Shown in pieces: positions 35,541 through 43,965 of a DNA stretch of 64,000 nt. A program made the translations under genes and the position numbers. This stretch comes from Campylobacter sp. RM5004 (GTDB lineage: Bacteria; Campylobacterota; Campylobacteria; Campylobacterales; Campylobacteraceae): NCBI RefSeq assembly GCF_022369455.1, contig NZ_CP059599.1, positions 1,516,409-1,580,408 of the forward strand, read 5' to 3'. Numbering within the stretch: position 1 is the first letter of the stretch; each line of letters starts with the position of its first letter. Under the pieces are notes generated by a model. It worked only from the letters and a program-made list of their open reading frames with translations. It was not told the origin of the DNA and ran no database searches.

Positions 35541-35778
35541 AACATTCTCCTTAAAAAATATTTTGGTTCTTAAGTTTAGTCCATTTTCATTTAAAGCTTT
35601 CTTAAAAAAACTTAAAAAAATAAATATAATTTAAAAATTTAAAATAAGATATAAATAGTATGAAATAAAATTTTATAATTTTTCTATTTTTTAAGGCTTT
35701 TATTATAAAATATTAATTTAAGTTTAGATAATAAATTTTATCAACTAATAAAGATTTTAAGAATAAGGTTTGTAATTT

Positions 35779-38526
35779 ATGAAAATTATTAATAAGATTT
35801 TTTCTTTAAAATTTAGTTTATTTTATATGTTTATATTCGCATTTTTATGTATGATTGCAACTTTTATTGAGAGTAAAAACGGCACAGCTTATGCAAATAG
35901 TTTGATTTATAACGCTTGGTATTTTTATTTAATTATGATTTTGCTATTTTTAAGCACAATTTTTTGTATATTTAAATATAAACTTTATAAAAATCTTTCA
36001 TTATTTTTAATACATAGTTCTTTTATTTTTATTTTTATAGGTGCAGTGCTTACGCATTTTTTTGGCTTTGAAGGAGTAATTCATTTAAGAGTTGATAATA
36101 AAGCTAACGAGATTAAAAGCACTAAAACCAAATTAATCTTAAAACATAATGATGAAATAATTAGCACGGATAATTTAAACGAAAGTCTAAAGCTAAATAA
36201 TGCTAGTTTAAAGTTTTTAGATTTTAGCAACGAAGCAGGTCTTACTAAAGTAAAAAGCGATAATTTAAACGACCCAAGTTATTTAAAATTAAGATTTAAC
36301 TTCGCAAGTGGTTATAGCGATGTTGAGATTAATTATAATGATTGCCTTTTAGTTGGCAAAACTAATTTTTGCTTTAATAAAACAAGCTTAAATAATTATG
36401 TAAATTTTTATATTAAAGATAATGAGTTTTATGTAGCTACAAATGAAAAAATCAAATTCCTAAATCAAATTCTTGATTTTGATTTTAAGCTAAAAGATGG
36501 AATATATACTTTAGATGATTTTTCATTTTCTGCTTTAAATTATTTAGTTCATTCAAAAGACGCTCTTAGTATGAGTGGGGGTAATTTACAAGCAATTAAA
36601 GTGGAATTTAAAATAGGATCATCAAAAGAAAATCTAATCCTAGCTCTAAATGATAGTATTAAAATAAATGATTATGAAATATTGTGGAGTCAAGAAAGCT
36701 TAAAGCTTGATTTTGATGTTTATCTAAAAAGATTTAATCTAATAACTTATGCAAACAGCAATAGCCCAAAAGATTATGAAAGCGAAATCGTAATAATTGA
36801 TAAAGATAAAAATATTCATACAAAAATCGCTATGAATAAAGTGCTTGATTATAAAGGCATTAGGTATTTTCAGCATTCATACGATGAAGATTTAAAGGGC
36901 TCAATTTTAAGTGCGAATAAAGATTTAGGCAAAACCCCTACTTATATAGGATATTTTTTATTATTTTTAGGCTGCTTTTTAAATCTATTTAGCAAAAAAA
37001 CCATAAGCTATTTTAAGGCTTTAAGCTTAGTATTTTTAGTATTTTTTAGCACTAATTTAAGGGCAAATCATATAGATAATTTAAACACTTTAATTATTCA
37101 AGATTACAATGATAGATTTTTGCCATTTTATTCATATTCAAAAAATTTATGCAATAAAATAGGCTGTCCTGATATATCTAATGCAAGTAGCGAGATTTTT
37201 AGGCTAATTAGTGATGTTAATTATGTAAATGAAGCAAGATTAATAAAGGTAAAAAATCCTAAATTAAGAGAGTTTTTAAACTGCGAAAAACAAGCAAAAT
37301 TTAGCGATTTTTACGAAGGTTCAAGCTATAAATTAAAAGATGAACTTAAAAAAACTTACGCAAAAGGCGAAGCAAATTTTAATGATTATGATAAAGACTT
37401 AATTAGAGTTGATGAAAGCGTAAATATTCTTTATTTAATTTTCACAGGAGAATTATTCAAAATATTGCCAAACGAAAATCACTTGCAAAGCCCATTTGCA
37501 AATAATGTAAGCTTAGAAAATCAAAAGCTTGTAAATGATTATTTAAGCGCATTATTAATTGCTAAAAAAACAAACAATTATGATGAAGCTAACATTGCTT
37601 TAGAAAAAATTAAAAATCTTCAAAAAATGCAAGATTTTTTACCTAGTGAAAATCAAATAAAAGCTGAAATATTTCTTAATAAATACGATGTTTTTTATAA
37701 TCTATGCTTAGCTTATTTAATATTATTTTTTATATCTTTATTTTTTATAAATAAAAGAAGCAAAATCATATTTTATTTAAGCTCAATTCTTTTTGTAATT
37801 CATCTAGCCTTAATCATTACAAGGGGCTTTGTGGCTGGATTTGCTCCGCTTAGCAATACTTATGAGAGTTTAATTTATATTGCTTTAAGCTCTGTTTTTG
37901 CTGGACTTGTATTTAGAAAAAATCTCTTGCTAAGCTTATGTTTATTACTTAGCGTTGCTGTCTTAATGACTGCTCATTTAAACGATATAAATCCACAAAT
38001 TACAAACCTAATTCCTGTTTTAAATTCTCCTTATCTTAGCATTCATGTTAGCTTAATTACTGCTTCTTATGGCTTTTTTGCTTTAAGTGCTTTAATTGCA
38101 TTTGTAAAATTAGTTTGTATTATCATAAAACGACCTTACGAAAAAGCACTAATTCAAATGCATTTAGCAAATCTTTTAGGCTTATTATTATTAATTTGTG
38201 GCAATTTCTTAGGTGCTATTTGGGCGAATGAATCGTGGGGAAGATACTGGGGCTGGGATTCTAAAGAAACTTGGTCTTTAATTAGTATTTTAATTTATGC
38301 AATATTAGTTCATTTAAAATTAAAATCAGAACTTATTAAAAGTTTGCTTAGTTTATGGAGTTTTGGCTCAATTTTAATGACTTATTTTGGGGTTAATTAT
38401 TATCTAGTTGGCAAGCATTCTTATGCAGGAGAACAAAGTAATTTCAATTCACCTTCTTGGCTAATAATTAGCGTTTTAGTATTGCTAATCTTTAGTTTAG
38501 TTGCAGTTTTTAGGAGTAAAAAATGA
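35779..38526 (+). CDS. ccsBA: Fused cytochrome c synthase CcsBA (ResBC)
   Basis: System II cytochrome c haem lyase of 915 aa, fused CcsB (ResB, N-terminal) and CcsA (ResC, C-terminal). The CcsA part carries the tryptophan-rich WGRYWGWDSKETW haem motif near residue 820, with flanking histidines in membrane helices. It attaches haem to cytochromes outside the inner membrane. It is divergent from the mccA-like gene, so, like CcsA1 of Wolinella, it may be dedicated to the CX17CH haem site. A general CcsBA elsewhere in the genome would support that. Next gene overlaps by 4 bases. Confidence 0.9.
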   Translation: MKIINKIFSLKFSLFYMFIFAFLCMIATFIESKNGTAYANSLIYNAWYFYLIMILLFLSTIFCIFKYKLYKNLSLFLIHSSFIFIFIGAVLTHFFGFEGVIHLRVDNKANEIKSTKTKLILKHNDEIISTDNLNESLKLNNASLKFLDFSNEAGLTKVKSDNLNDPSYLKLRFNFASGYSDVEINYNDCLLVGKTNFCFNKTSLNNYVNFYIKDNEFYVATNEKIKFLNQILDFDFKLKDGIYTLDDFSFSALNYLVHSKDALSMSGGNLQAIKVEFKIGSSKENLILALNDSIKINDYEILWSQESLKLDFDVYLKRFNLITYANSNSPKDYESEIVIIDKDKNIHTKIAMNKVLDYKGIRYFQHSYDEDLKGSILSANKDLGKTPTYIGYFLLFLGCFLNLFSKKTISYFKALSLVFLVFFSTNLRANHIDNLNTLIIQDYNDRFLPFYSYSKNLCNKIGCPDISNASSEIFRLISDVNYVNEARLIKVKNPKLREFLNCEKQAKFSDFYEGSSYKLKDELKKTYAKGEANFNDYDKDLIRVDESVNILYLIFTGELFKILPNENHLQSPFANNVSLENQKLVNDYLSALLIAKKTNNYDEANIALEKIKNLQKMQDFLPSENQIKAEIFLNKYDVFYNLCLAYLILFFISLFFINKRSKIIFYLSSILFVIHLALIITRGFVAGFAPLSNTYESLIYIALSSVFAGLVFRKNLLLSLCLLLSVAVLMTAHLNDINPQITNLIPVLNSPYLSIHVSLITASYGFFALSALIAFVKLVCIIIKRPYEKALIQMHLANLLGLLLLICGNFLGAIWANESWGRYWGWDSKETWSLISILIYAILVHLKLKSELIKSLLSLWSFGSILMTYFGVNYYLVGKHSYAGEQSNFNSPSWLIISVLVLLIFSLVAVFRSKK

Positions 38527-38939
38527 AAGCTTTTTTAATATTAATAGCACTTTTTTTTATTGCTTGTAATGATGAAAAAATTGATGAAAATTACTTAAAT
38601 ACTCCGCTTAAATGCTCTATAAATAAAGATATTTGCGAAGTTAGCTTTAAAGGAAAGCAAATTAGCTTTGAGATACTAAACCGCCCTATTCGTTTTATGG
38701 AAGAATCTAAATTAATAATTAAAGGCTTACCTAAATACGATAATCTAAGCCTTAATTTATACGGGCTTAATATGGATATGGGAGTAATAAAAGCTGAATT
38801 TGAGCGCTTAGAAAATGGCGATTATGAAAGCGTTTTTGTAGTAAGCTCATGCTTATTAAGCACTATGAGATATAGATTAGAATTATTAAATAATAATAAA
38901 AAAATAGGTTTATTTATAGATTTTGATATGAAAAGGTAA
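38523..38939 (+). CDS. Small periplasmic lipoprotein (YtkA/FixH-like, possible metal handling)
   Basis: Protein of 138 aa with lipobox FFIACN (cysteine near residue 15). The C-terminal half reads LNMDMGVIKAEFERLENGDYESVFVVSSC, resembling YtkA-like beta-sandwich proteins in which an MDMG-type methionine segment may bind copper. ATGA overlap with ccsBA couples them. Since MccA uses a Cu(I) at its active site, a copper-delivery or cytochrome-maturation helper is attractive, but this is speculation from one motif and the context. Confidence 0.5.
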   Translation: MKAFLILIALFFIACNDEKIDENYLNTPLKCSINKDICEVSFKGKQISFEILNRPIRFMEESKLIIKGLPKYDNLSLNLYGLNMDMGVIKAEFERLENGDYESVFVVSSCLLSTMRYRLELLNNNKKIGLFIDFDMKR

Positions 38940-38942
38940 AAT

Positions 38943-39704
38943 ATGAGAATACTTCTTACAAACGATGATGGATACGACGCAGCAGGTCTTATTGCTCTTA
39001 GAAAAAGACTTAAAAAAATTAAAGATTTAGAAGTTTTTGTAGTAGCTCCTTGGTCTAATAAAAGTGCATGCGCACACTCACTAACCCTAAATCACCCACT
39101 AAGCTTTGTAAAAATAAAGAAAAATTATTATGCTTTAAAAGATGGCACTCCGAGTGATTGCGTAAATCTTGCATTTTGCACTATTTTTAAGGATAAATTA
39201 CCTGATTTAGTAGTAAGTGGGATTAATAATGGAGCAAATCTAGCCGAAGATATTACTTATTCAGGCACGGCAGCTGCTTGTATGGAAAGCGTTTTATGTG
39301 GAGTAAATGCCATTGCTTTTTCACAACTTTATGAAAAAGAAGTAGATTTTAAACGCTCAAGCAAACTTGCCGTTAAATTAATCTTAAAATTACTTAAGAC
39401 AAATCCACTTAAAAAAAGAAGATTTTTAAATGTAAATTATCCAAGTTGCGAGAGTGATTATAAAGGTTATAAAGTTTGTAAAATGGGTAAAATGAGATAT
39501 GTATTCTCAAGCAAAATGCAAAAAAATCCTAGGGGCTTAGAGTATTATTGGCTAGATAGCTTGTATGATTTAAGCAAGGTAAAAGCAAATAATGATGATA
39601 TTGATTTTGTAAGACGTGGCTATGCAAGTATAACCCCAATAAAGCTAAATCTAACAGCAAAAAAAGAAATAAAAAAAGTTAAAAAGTGGCTAGAAAATGA
39701 ATGA
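38943..39704 (+). CDS. surE: 5'-nucleotidase SurE
   Basis: Survival protein SurE, 253 aa, a metal-dependent nucleoside 5'-monophosphate phosphatase. The N-terminal RILLTNDDGYDAAGL holds the metal-binding Asp pair, and conserved APWSNKSACAHSLTL and VSGINNGANLAEDITYSGTAAA follow. Cytoplasmic. Three bases after the lipoprotein stop, and overlapping the next gene by 8 bases. Confidence 0.93.
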   Translation: MRILLTNDDGYDAAGLIALRKRLKKIKDLEVFVVAPWSNKSACAHSLTLNHPLSFVKIKKNYYALKDGTPSDCVNLAFCTIFKDKLPDLVVSGINNGANLAEDITYSGTAAACMESVLCGVNAIAFSQLYEKEVDFKRSSKLAVKLILKLLKTNPLKKRRFLNVNYPSCESDYKGYKVCKMGKMRYVFSSKMQKNPRGLEYYWLDSLYDLSKVKANNDDIDFVRRGYASITPIKLNLTAKKEIKKVKKWLENE

Positions 39705-40359
39705 TAAATATACAAGGTCAAGGCTTTTATTTGCCGAAAATTACGAAGAATTAACAAATAAAAAGGTCTTAATTTGTGGGCTTGGTGGCGTTGGTGGAAT
39801 GTGTTTTAGCTCGCTTGCAAGAGTTGGGATTAATGTAAGCGGAATTGATAAGGATTATTTTGATATAACAAATTGCAACCGCCAACTACATTCTGAAAAT
39901 ACAGGACTTAGTAAAGCTAGTGTTTTTGCTAAGTTTTATAATGCAAATTGTTATGAGCTACTAATTACTAAAGAAAGCTTTTTAGAGTTTTTAAAGGATA
40001 AAGAATTTGATTTAGTGATTGATTGTATTGATGATGTTAAGGCTAAGTGTGATTTAGCTGAAATTTGCTATGAAAAAGGAATTAAATTTATTAGCTCTGG
40101 TGGAGCTGCAAAAAGAATTGATCCTACAAAAATAAAAATTGCTAATTGGGATAAAACCAAAATGTGTGCTTTAGCAAAAGCTGTTAGACTTGAGCTTAAA
40201 AAACGCAAGTTTAAAGGTAAGTTTAAAATGACTTATAGTGAAGAAGAGCCTATGTGTCAAGGTTTAGGCTCGTTTATGGGAATGACAGGCTCAATGGGGT
40301 TAATGCTTTCAAGCTTAGCAATACAAAAATTACAAAACATTAGCTTTAATAAAAAGTAA
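39697..40359 (+). CDS. ThiF/TcdA-family E1-like adenylyltransferase
   Basis: Protein of 220 aa of the ThiF/MoeB/TcdA fold: nucleotide-binding GLGGVGGMCFSSLARVG at residues 25-41, then DYFDITNCNRQ and DCIDDVKAK. It lacks the zinc-binding CXXC pairs of true ThiF/MoeB and ends early, like TcdA, the tRNA cyclic threonylcarbamoyladenosine dehydratase, which is the likeliest identity. It overlaps surE, and its 3' end overlaps the convergent membrane gene by 30 bases. Confidence 0.8.
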   Translation: MNDKYTRSRLLFAENYEELTNKKVLICGLGGVGGMCFSSLARVGINVSGIDKDYFDITNCNRQLHSENTGLSKASVFAKFYNANCYELLITKESFLEFLKDKEFDLVIDCIDDVKAKCDLAEICYEKGIKFISSGGAAKRIDPTKIKIANWDKTKMCALAKAVRLELKKRKFKGKFKMTYSEEEPMCQGLGSFMGMTGSMGLMLSSLAIQKLQNISFNKK

Positions 40360-40830
40360 CAATAAAAGAAATACGCAAATTCCTAATATAATAACTCCTG
40401 CCATATTAGGAGCGCATTTATTATTAGTTTCTAATCCTAAATCCGTACTTTCAATAAATTTTTTAATTAAAAAATAATAATGCAATTTACCAAAAACAAA
40501 TATACAAGCAACATATACCAAAAAAGATATAATTATTGTCTCAACAATCAAGCTTATAAAATCAACCGTAAATGATATAAAAAAGGCTGTCCAAAGCCTT
40601 CTATATACAAAAGAAAATTCAATAAAAAATCCAGAAATCCAAAAAAACGGCAATTGCATAAAATCATAAATCAAAACCTTATCTTGCTTATGCCCTGATA
40701 ATAATAAATTTGTCATTGTCATAACATTTTGAGTTTGTTCTGGCTCAGCTAAAAACCCAGCTACTTTTTGTCTTAAAGCATTTTCATCTTTTAATAATTC
40801 ACGTGACCTATCGCCTAAAAAAATATTCAT
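40330..40830 (-). CDS. Membrane protein of unknown function behind a G9 tract
   Basis: Unrecognised protein of 166 aa with a soluble N-terminus of about 50 residues and roughly three hydrophobic helices (about residues 75-90, 90-120 and 145-162). I start it at the ATG at 40830, preceded by AAAGGAGAT; the longer TTG start at 40854 has no ribosome site. A run of nine Gs lies 37-45 bases before the ATG, not in frame with it because a TAA stands just before the run, so any switching would be through promoter or leader length. Confidence 0.6.
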   Translation of the reverse strand: MNIFLGDRSRELLKDENALRQKVAGFLAEPEQTQNVMTMTNLLLSGHKQDKVLIYDFMQLPFFWISGFFIEFSFVYRRLWTAFFISFTVDFISLIVETIIISFLVYVACIFVFGKLHYYFLIKKFIESTDLGLETNNKCAPNMAGVIILGICVFLLLLLFIKANVL

Positions 40831-40866
40831 AAAATCTCCTTTTAAAAAATTCAAAAAGAATGATAA

Positions 40867-40875
40867 CCCCCCCCC
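40867..40875 (-). repeat. G9 homopolymer in a leader region
   Basis: Nine C on the plus strand, upstream of the membrane protein gene at 40830. Confidence 0.75.
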
Positions 40876-41316
40876 TTAAATTAAACTTAAAAATTTAATC
40901 ATCTGGAATTTGAATTCGGAATTAACTTTATTTTATTTTGCTTGGGCGTGGTAAATTTAGCTGTTATCTTTTGCCAATATTTGGCTTTATTATTGAAGTG
41001 TATCCACCAAAACCATCTTTATCCCATACGTTATGAAATTCTTTTTTAAGGCTTATATAGATATAAATATTTATTTTACTAAAATGATTGATATTTATTA
41101 GATTTAGCAAGGTTGCTAAGTCTAGTAAGATTGTTCATGATTTTATTTAATTAAAAATTCATTTTTAATTTGTCTATAAGAGCAAACTTAACATAAAAAC
41201 TAGTTAGCATTATAACACTACTAAAACGCAACTCATATGAATATAACAAGCTAAATTAGGCTAATGCTTTCTTCTCTTGCGATTAAAGAACTTTCAAAGA
41301 ATTTGAAATAGGAATT
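40876..41316. other. Intergenic stretch with a possible gene remnant
   Basis: No intact gene in about 440 bases. A two-mismatch copy of the dispersed repeat is at 40906-40923. On the minus strand a short open frame ending at 40964 gives FHNVWDKDGFGGYTS, which looks protein-like but has no start codon, possibly the tail of a decayed gene. Confidence 0.3.
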
Positions 41317-41327
41317 TCAAATTCTTT
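41296..41327 (-). terminator. Repeat-derived hairpin over the addA stop codon
   Basis: Perfect 14-bp arms (41296-41309 and 41314-41327) around AGGA. It includes an exact dispersed repeat (41299-41317) and covers the addA stop. Confidence 0.65.
41299..41317 (+). repeat. Dispersed 19-bp repeat, exact copy
   Basis: Exact GAATTTGAAATAGGAATTT; last base belongs to the addA stop codon. Confidence 0.85.
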
Positions 41328-43965
41328 TTATATTAAAACTTTCATTTTCATAAAACACTACATAAGAGCTAATTTTGTGATTAGAAAAATTAGTTTTTAT
41401 AAAGTTTTCATAAGTTTTTAGCTGTTTTTCATAAGATTTATTAAAAAATGAGCTTTTATAATCAATTATCTTAACCTCATCATTGCTAATAGCTAATAAA
41501 TCTATTCTATTCACTTTATTCTCATACAAAAAGTTATATTCTTTAACCAAATGATGATTTTTGATTAGTTCTTTAAACTCCACACATTTAAGCAAATCTT
41601 CGCAAAGTTTTTTTAATTTATCAAAATCTACCTGATTAAACTTATTATACGCAAGTCTTAAGCACTCATTTAAACTCTCATCATTAAAATCGCTTAATTC
41701 ACAAAAATAGTGAAATGCGTTTCCTAACATAATCGCATCAGTGCTAAACTCTTTAGTCTTTACATTTTGAAGTGGCACGCAAGGATTAAACTCATAGCTA
41801 ATATTTACAACACTTGCTTCATTTTCTTTATATCTAAAATTAAGCAAATCATCATCTAAACTCTCATTAGTAATTTCAGCATAATTAATCCCGCTAAGCC
41901 CAGCTCCTTCATTCATAACGATACAAAGTGAGCTAATCGCTCTTGTATAAGCTACATAATAGGTATTTATCTCATCATTTTTTTTCGTGTTTTCATAAAT
42001 TTCAAGCTTTTTTGCATAATCTTTATCATATACACATCTAAGATTTCTAATAGCACTAGCGTCTTTTTTAAAGCCATACCATTTATGGCTAGAAAAATCA
42101 TATTCAATTTTAAGCCCTGTATCATGTGGGGCATTTTTACTTAAATGAACGCAGATTAAATGCTCAAATTGTAAGCCCTTGCTTTTATGAATTGTCATGA
42201 TATTTATGCCTTTTGCTTCATTGCTTGATGCAAGTTTAGTGCTAAGATTAAAAATAGTATCTAAAAAATCTTTAGAGCTAATATCATCTAAAAACTCTAA
42301 AACATATTCATCTTTACATAAATCAAGATGAGTGATTATCTCATTATAAATCTCATAAGCGCTTTTTGTAATATCAATTTTAAGCTTTGAATAATCCTTG
42401 CCTAGCACAGATTTTACAAAATAGCCATAAATCTCATCTTCTAAAAGAGAGTATTTAGCAAATTCTATTAAAACCCTAACGCTCATTTTTGAAACTAACA
42501 AAGAATTATTATTTACATTAGTTTTTAAGCCAAATTCATTTAAAAAATTAGCTATTTCATTTGCATTTGCATTATCTCTTGTAAGTATGCAAATATCATC
42601 TAATTTTGCTCCATTTTGTAGCAAACTTGCAATTTTTTTATAAACATCATTTAAGTAATTTTCAGTAATTATTTTGCTTACAGCTCCGTTTTCTTTACTT
42701 GCAACTAATTGCTCGTAATAATCATCATAAAGATTTTTAAAATTATTATTTACAAACTCTACTATGGCTTTTTTACTGCGATAATTAGTATCAAGATTTT
42801 GCAAGGTTATATTATAGGTTTTATTTTTATGAAATAAATCAAATACTTCTTGCTTAGCACCCCTAAATGAATAAATTGATTGCTTTTTATCTCCTACATA
42901 AAAAAAGCTTTTTTGCTTATCATCTATGCCAATTCCAGCCACTATTTCTTCAACCAAAGGCTTAATGATTTCATATTGAATAACTGAAGTATCTTGAAAC
43001 TCATCTATTAAAAGATGGCTTAAGTTTGAGTTAAGTCTAAAATAAAAAAGGTCTTTTAAATCCTTATTTTGCAATATTTTATGAACATAAATCGCAACAT
43101 CACTAAAGCTTAAAATATTTTGCTCTTTATGATAGTTTTTAGCAACTTCGCTAAATTTATCTAAATAATTAAAGCATAATTTTAATTGATTACTTTCTAA
43201 AAAGCCGTAATATTTAGCAACGATTGATAATAATTCTTCATAAGCTGCTGCAAAAGTCGGAAGTTCCAAAGCTTTTTGCACATTTGATTTACCAGCGTCT
43301 AAAAGTGAGCTAGAAAGTAAAGAATTTAAATCCGTAATTTTGCCAAGCCATTCATCTACTTTTTTATTCGCCCCAGTAAAATTATCTTTAAGCCTTAAAA
43401 ACTCATCAAAAGGGCTGATAAACTCCGTATCATTTATGATTTTTTCGCCTGTATAATTTAGATATAAACTCTCAAGCCAGTTTAAAAAATCTCCTAAGCT
43501 CATATTAAAATCTTTTAAATCTTTTACTAATTTTATAGCTTCATTTGTATCTAAAGACTTTAAAAACTCTTCTTTAATGTCTAAATAATCAATTAATTCT
43601 GCATCAACGCTTAAGCCCTCATGCGTTGCAAAAAGCCTTAAAATCTTAGAAAAAAAGCTATCAAAAGTATAAATCCTGAGTTCATCTTCTTTAAAGTTTT
43701 TTAAGAATTTATTTCGTGTATTTATGATTTGCTCGGCACTTAAGCCTAATGAATCTTGCAAAACTTTTAGCTCAGCAGCTCTATTTTCAAGATTTAAAAA
43801 TACATTTGTAATTCTTTCTTTCATCTCATTTACAGCTTTTTTTGTAAATGTAAGAGCTACTATATCATTAATGCTAGCACCTCGTAAAACTAGAGCAATA
43901 TATCTAATACTTAAGGTAAATGTCTTGCCACTTCCAGCACTTGCTGATAATGCGATATGTTTCAT
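41317..43965 (-). CDS. addA: AddA-type helicase-nuclease (RecB-like)
   Basis: Protein of 882 aa, an UvrD-family helicase with a C-terminal nuclease. Helicase motifs: ALSASAGSGKTFTLSIRY (Walker A, residues 6-23), LTFTKKAVNEMKER, LLIDEFQDTS, VGDKKQSIYSFRGA, NIMTIHKSKGLQFE and VAYTRA. The PD-(D/E)XK nuclease lies near the C-terminus (RIDLLA...VKIIDYKS). With AddB it processes double-strand breaks for RecA loading and also degrades foreign linear DNA. Start overlaps addB stop by 4 bases. Confidence 0.88.
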   Translation of the reverse strand: MKHIALSASAGSGKTFTLSIRYIALVLRGASINDIVALTFTKKAVNEMKERITNVFLNLENRAAELKVLQDSLGLSAEQIINTRNKFLKNFKEDELRIYTFDSFFSKILRLFATHEGLSVDAELIDYLDIKEEFLKSLDTNEAIKLVKDLKDFNMSLGDFLNWLESLYLNYTGEKIINDTEFISPFDEFLRLKDNFTGANKKVDEWLGKITDLNSLLSSSLLDAGKSNVQKALELPTFAAAYEELLSIVAKYYGFLESNQLKLCFNYLDKFSEVAKNYHKEQNILSFSDVAIYVHKILQNKDLKDLFYFRLNSNLSHLLIDEFQDTSVIQYEIIKPLVEEIVAGIGIDDKQKSFFYVGDKKQSIYSFRGAKQEVFDLFHKNKTYNITLQNLDTNYRSKKAIVEFVNNNFKNLYDDYYEQLVASKENGAVSKIITENYLNDVYKKIASLLQNGAKLDDICILTRDNANANEIANFLNEFGLKTNVNNNSLLVSKMSVRVLIEFAKYSLLEDEIYGYFVKSVLGKDYSKLKIDITKSAYEIYNEIITHLDLCKDEYVLEFLDDISSKDFLDTIFNLSTKLASSNEAKGINIMTIHKSKGLQFEHLICVHLSKNAPHDTGLKIEYDFSSHKWYGFKKDASAIRNLRCVYDKDYAKKLEIYENTKKNDEINTYYVAYTRAISSLCIVMNEGAGLSGINYAEITNESLDDDLLNFRYKENEASVVNISYEFNPCVPLQNVKTKEFSTDAIMLGNAFHYFCELSDFNDESLNECLRLAYNKFNQVDFDKLKKLCEDLLKCVEFKELIKNHHLVKEYNFLYENKVNRIDLLAISNDEVKIIDYKSSFFNKSYEKQLKTYENFIKTNFSNHKISSYVVFYENESFNIKRI

